From Roseovarius gaetbuli (GTDB taxonomy: Bacteria > Pseudomonadota > Alphaproteobacteria > Rhodobacterales > Rhodobacteraceae), in assembly GCF_900172365.1 (NCBI RefSeq), contig NZ_FWFJ01000009.1:51725-115724 (forward strand): a DNA stretch of 64,000 nt. Reading direction: 5' to 3'. Below the pieces are notes generated by a model. It was given only the letters and a program-made list of their open reading frames with translations. It was not told the DNA's origin and ran no database searches. A program made the position numbers and the translations under genes. This document shows, piece by piece, positions 63,965 to 64,000 of this stretch; the first letter of the stretch is position 1, and each line of letters begins with the position of its first letter.

Positions 63965-64000
63965 GCAATATGACACCGGCAAACACTGCGTTTTCTATCA
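63963..64000 (+). CDS. tnpA: IS200/IS605-like transposase TnpA (first 12 codons only, cut by window end)
   Basis: The frame reads MQYDTGKHCVFY and runs off the window. This matches, as I recall, the N-terminus of a subgroup of IS200 single-strand (Y1) transposases, which continue into a YHIVW-KYR motif. The upstream hairpins fit that identification. Too short to be certain. Confidence 0.5.
   Translation, partial: MQYDTGKHCVFY

Larger units (their letters stand above)
63853..64000 (+). mobile_element. Left part of an IS200/IS605-like insertion sequence (truncated by window)
   Basis: Three signals lie together: a short end-type hairpin, a long leader hairpin over a ribosome site, and a TnpA-like N-terminus. 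The left boundary is a guess and the right end is outside the window. Confidence 0.5.

Noticed and set aside
1..64000. CRISPR arrays, rRNA and tRNA genes
   Set aside because: I looked for regular direct repeats, cloverleaf ends and rRNA signatures and found none; a tRNA scan would settle it.

Overview
The window is 64 kb of ordinary chromosome from an alphaproteobacterium, most probably a member of the Rhodobacteraceae (Roseobacter group). This rests on gene order (addA-trxA; Tim44/fxsA/secB/dnaQ/coaE/aroE/maf; hemJ-rho-mnmE-mnmG-rsmG-parA-parB), on family-typical proteins (HslVU with the alphaproteobacterial HslV propeptide, HemJ, a ZapE/AFG1 ATPase, an NDUFS6-like zinc finger, a CuyA-like sulfo-lyase) and on a moderately high G+C content judged by eye. 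I see no phage, CRISPR array, rRNA or tRNA. Coding density is very high, with many 1-11 nt overlaps and convergent pairs sharing stop codons.

Region 1 (1-13347): the end of addA, then trxA, an M20 amidohydrolase, the hslVU protease, a NYN-type RNase and an MFS transporter on the plus strand. These are followed by a minus-strand smr-mltA-Tim44 group, divergent fxsA and secB, and a minus-strand dnaQ-coaE-aroE-maf run. Region 2 (13348-13765) is an AT-rich gap with one perfect and two near-perfect DnaA boxes and is very probably oriC. Genes on both flanks point away from it. Region 3 (13766-21124): hemJ, rho, mnmE, mnmG, rsmG, parA and parB. Two perfect 16-bp parS palindromes lie inside it, one over the start codon of mnmG and one in the first codons of rsmG. 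This is the replication origin plus the centromere of the chromosome.

Region 4 (21131-34555): hemW, rdgB, rph, then hrcA-grpE (heat shock), mutS, the malic enzyme maeB, a ribokinase-like kinase, a periplasmic msrA, a class IV aminotransferase, tpm and a sulfotransferase-like gene. Region 5 (34545-44178): argG, a membrane-protein gene broken by an in-frame TAG, ilvA, a small signalling pair (Hpt protein and a REC-PP2C phosphatase), a Nudix gene, hslO (Hsp33), a second Nudix gene, a CCA-adding enzyme and an RNA methyltransferase. Region 6 (44255-54834): two L,D-transpeptidases and a CAP lipoprotein, a small membrane peptide with a strong terminator, hemH, a BioC/NDUFAF5-like methyltransferase, comF, grx, a nitrilase-family amidase, a MarR regulator, ubiG, pip, zapE, an ABC ATPase and the zinc-finger gene. 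Region 7 (54920-64000): polA, ytoQ, pheT, a probable L-cysteate sulfo-lyase gene divergent from a LysR regulator with a clear palindromic operator between them, a Tsx-like porin, and at the right edge the start of an IS200/IS605-like element.

The points most worth a second look are the oriC/parS arrangement, the amber-interrupted membrane gene, the LysR operator beside the cuyA-like gene, the long perfect inverted repeat that would hide the start of the IS200-like transposase, and a 22-nt motif repeated just upstream of two unrelated genes. I did not find a wholly new multi-gene system; most of the window is conserved housekeeping.
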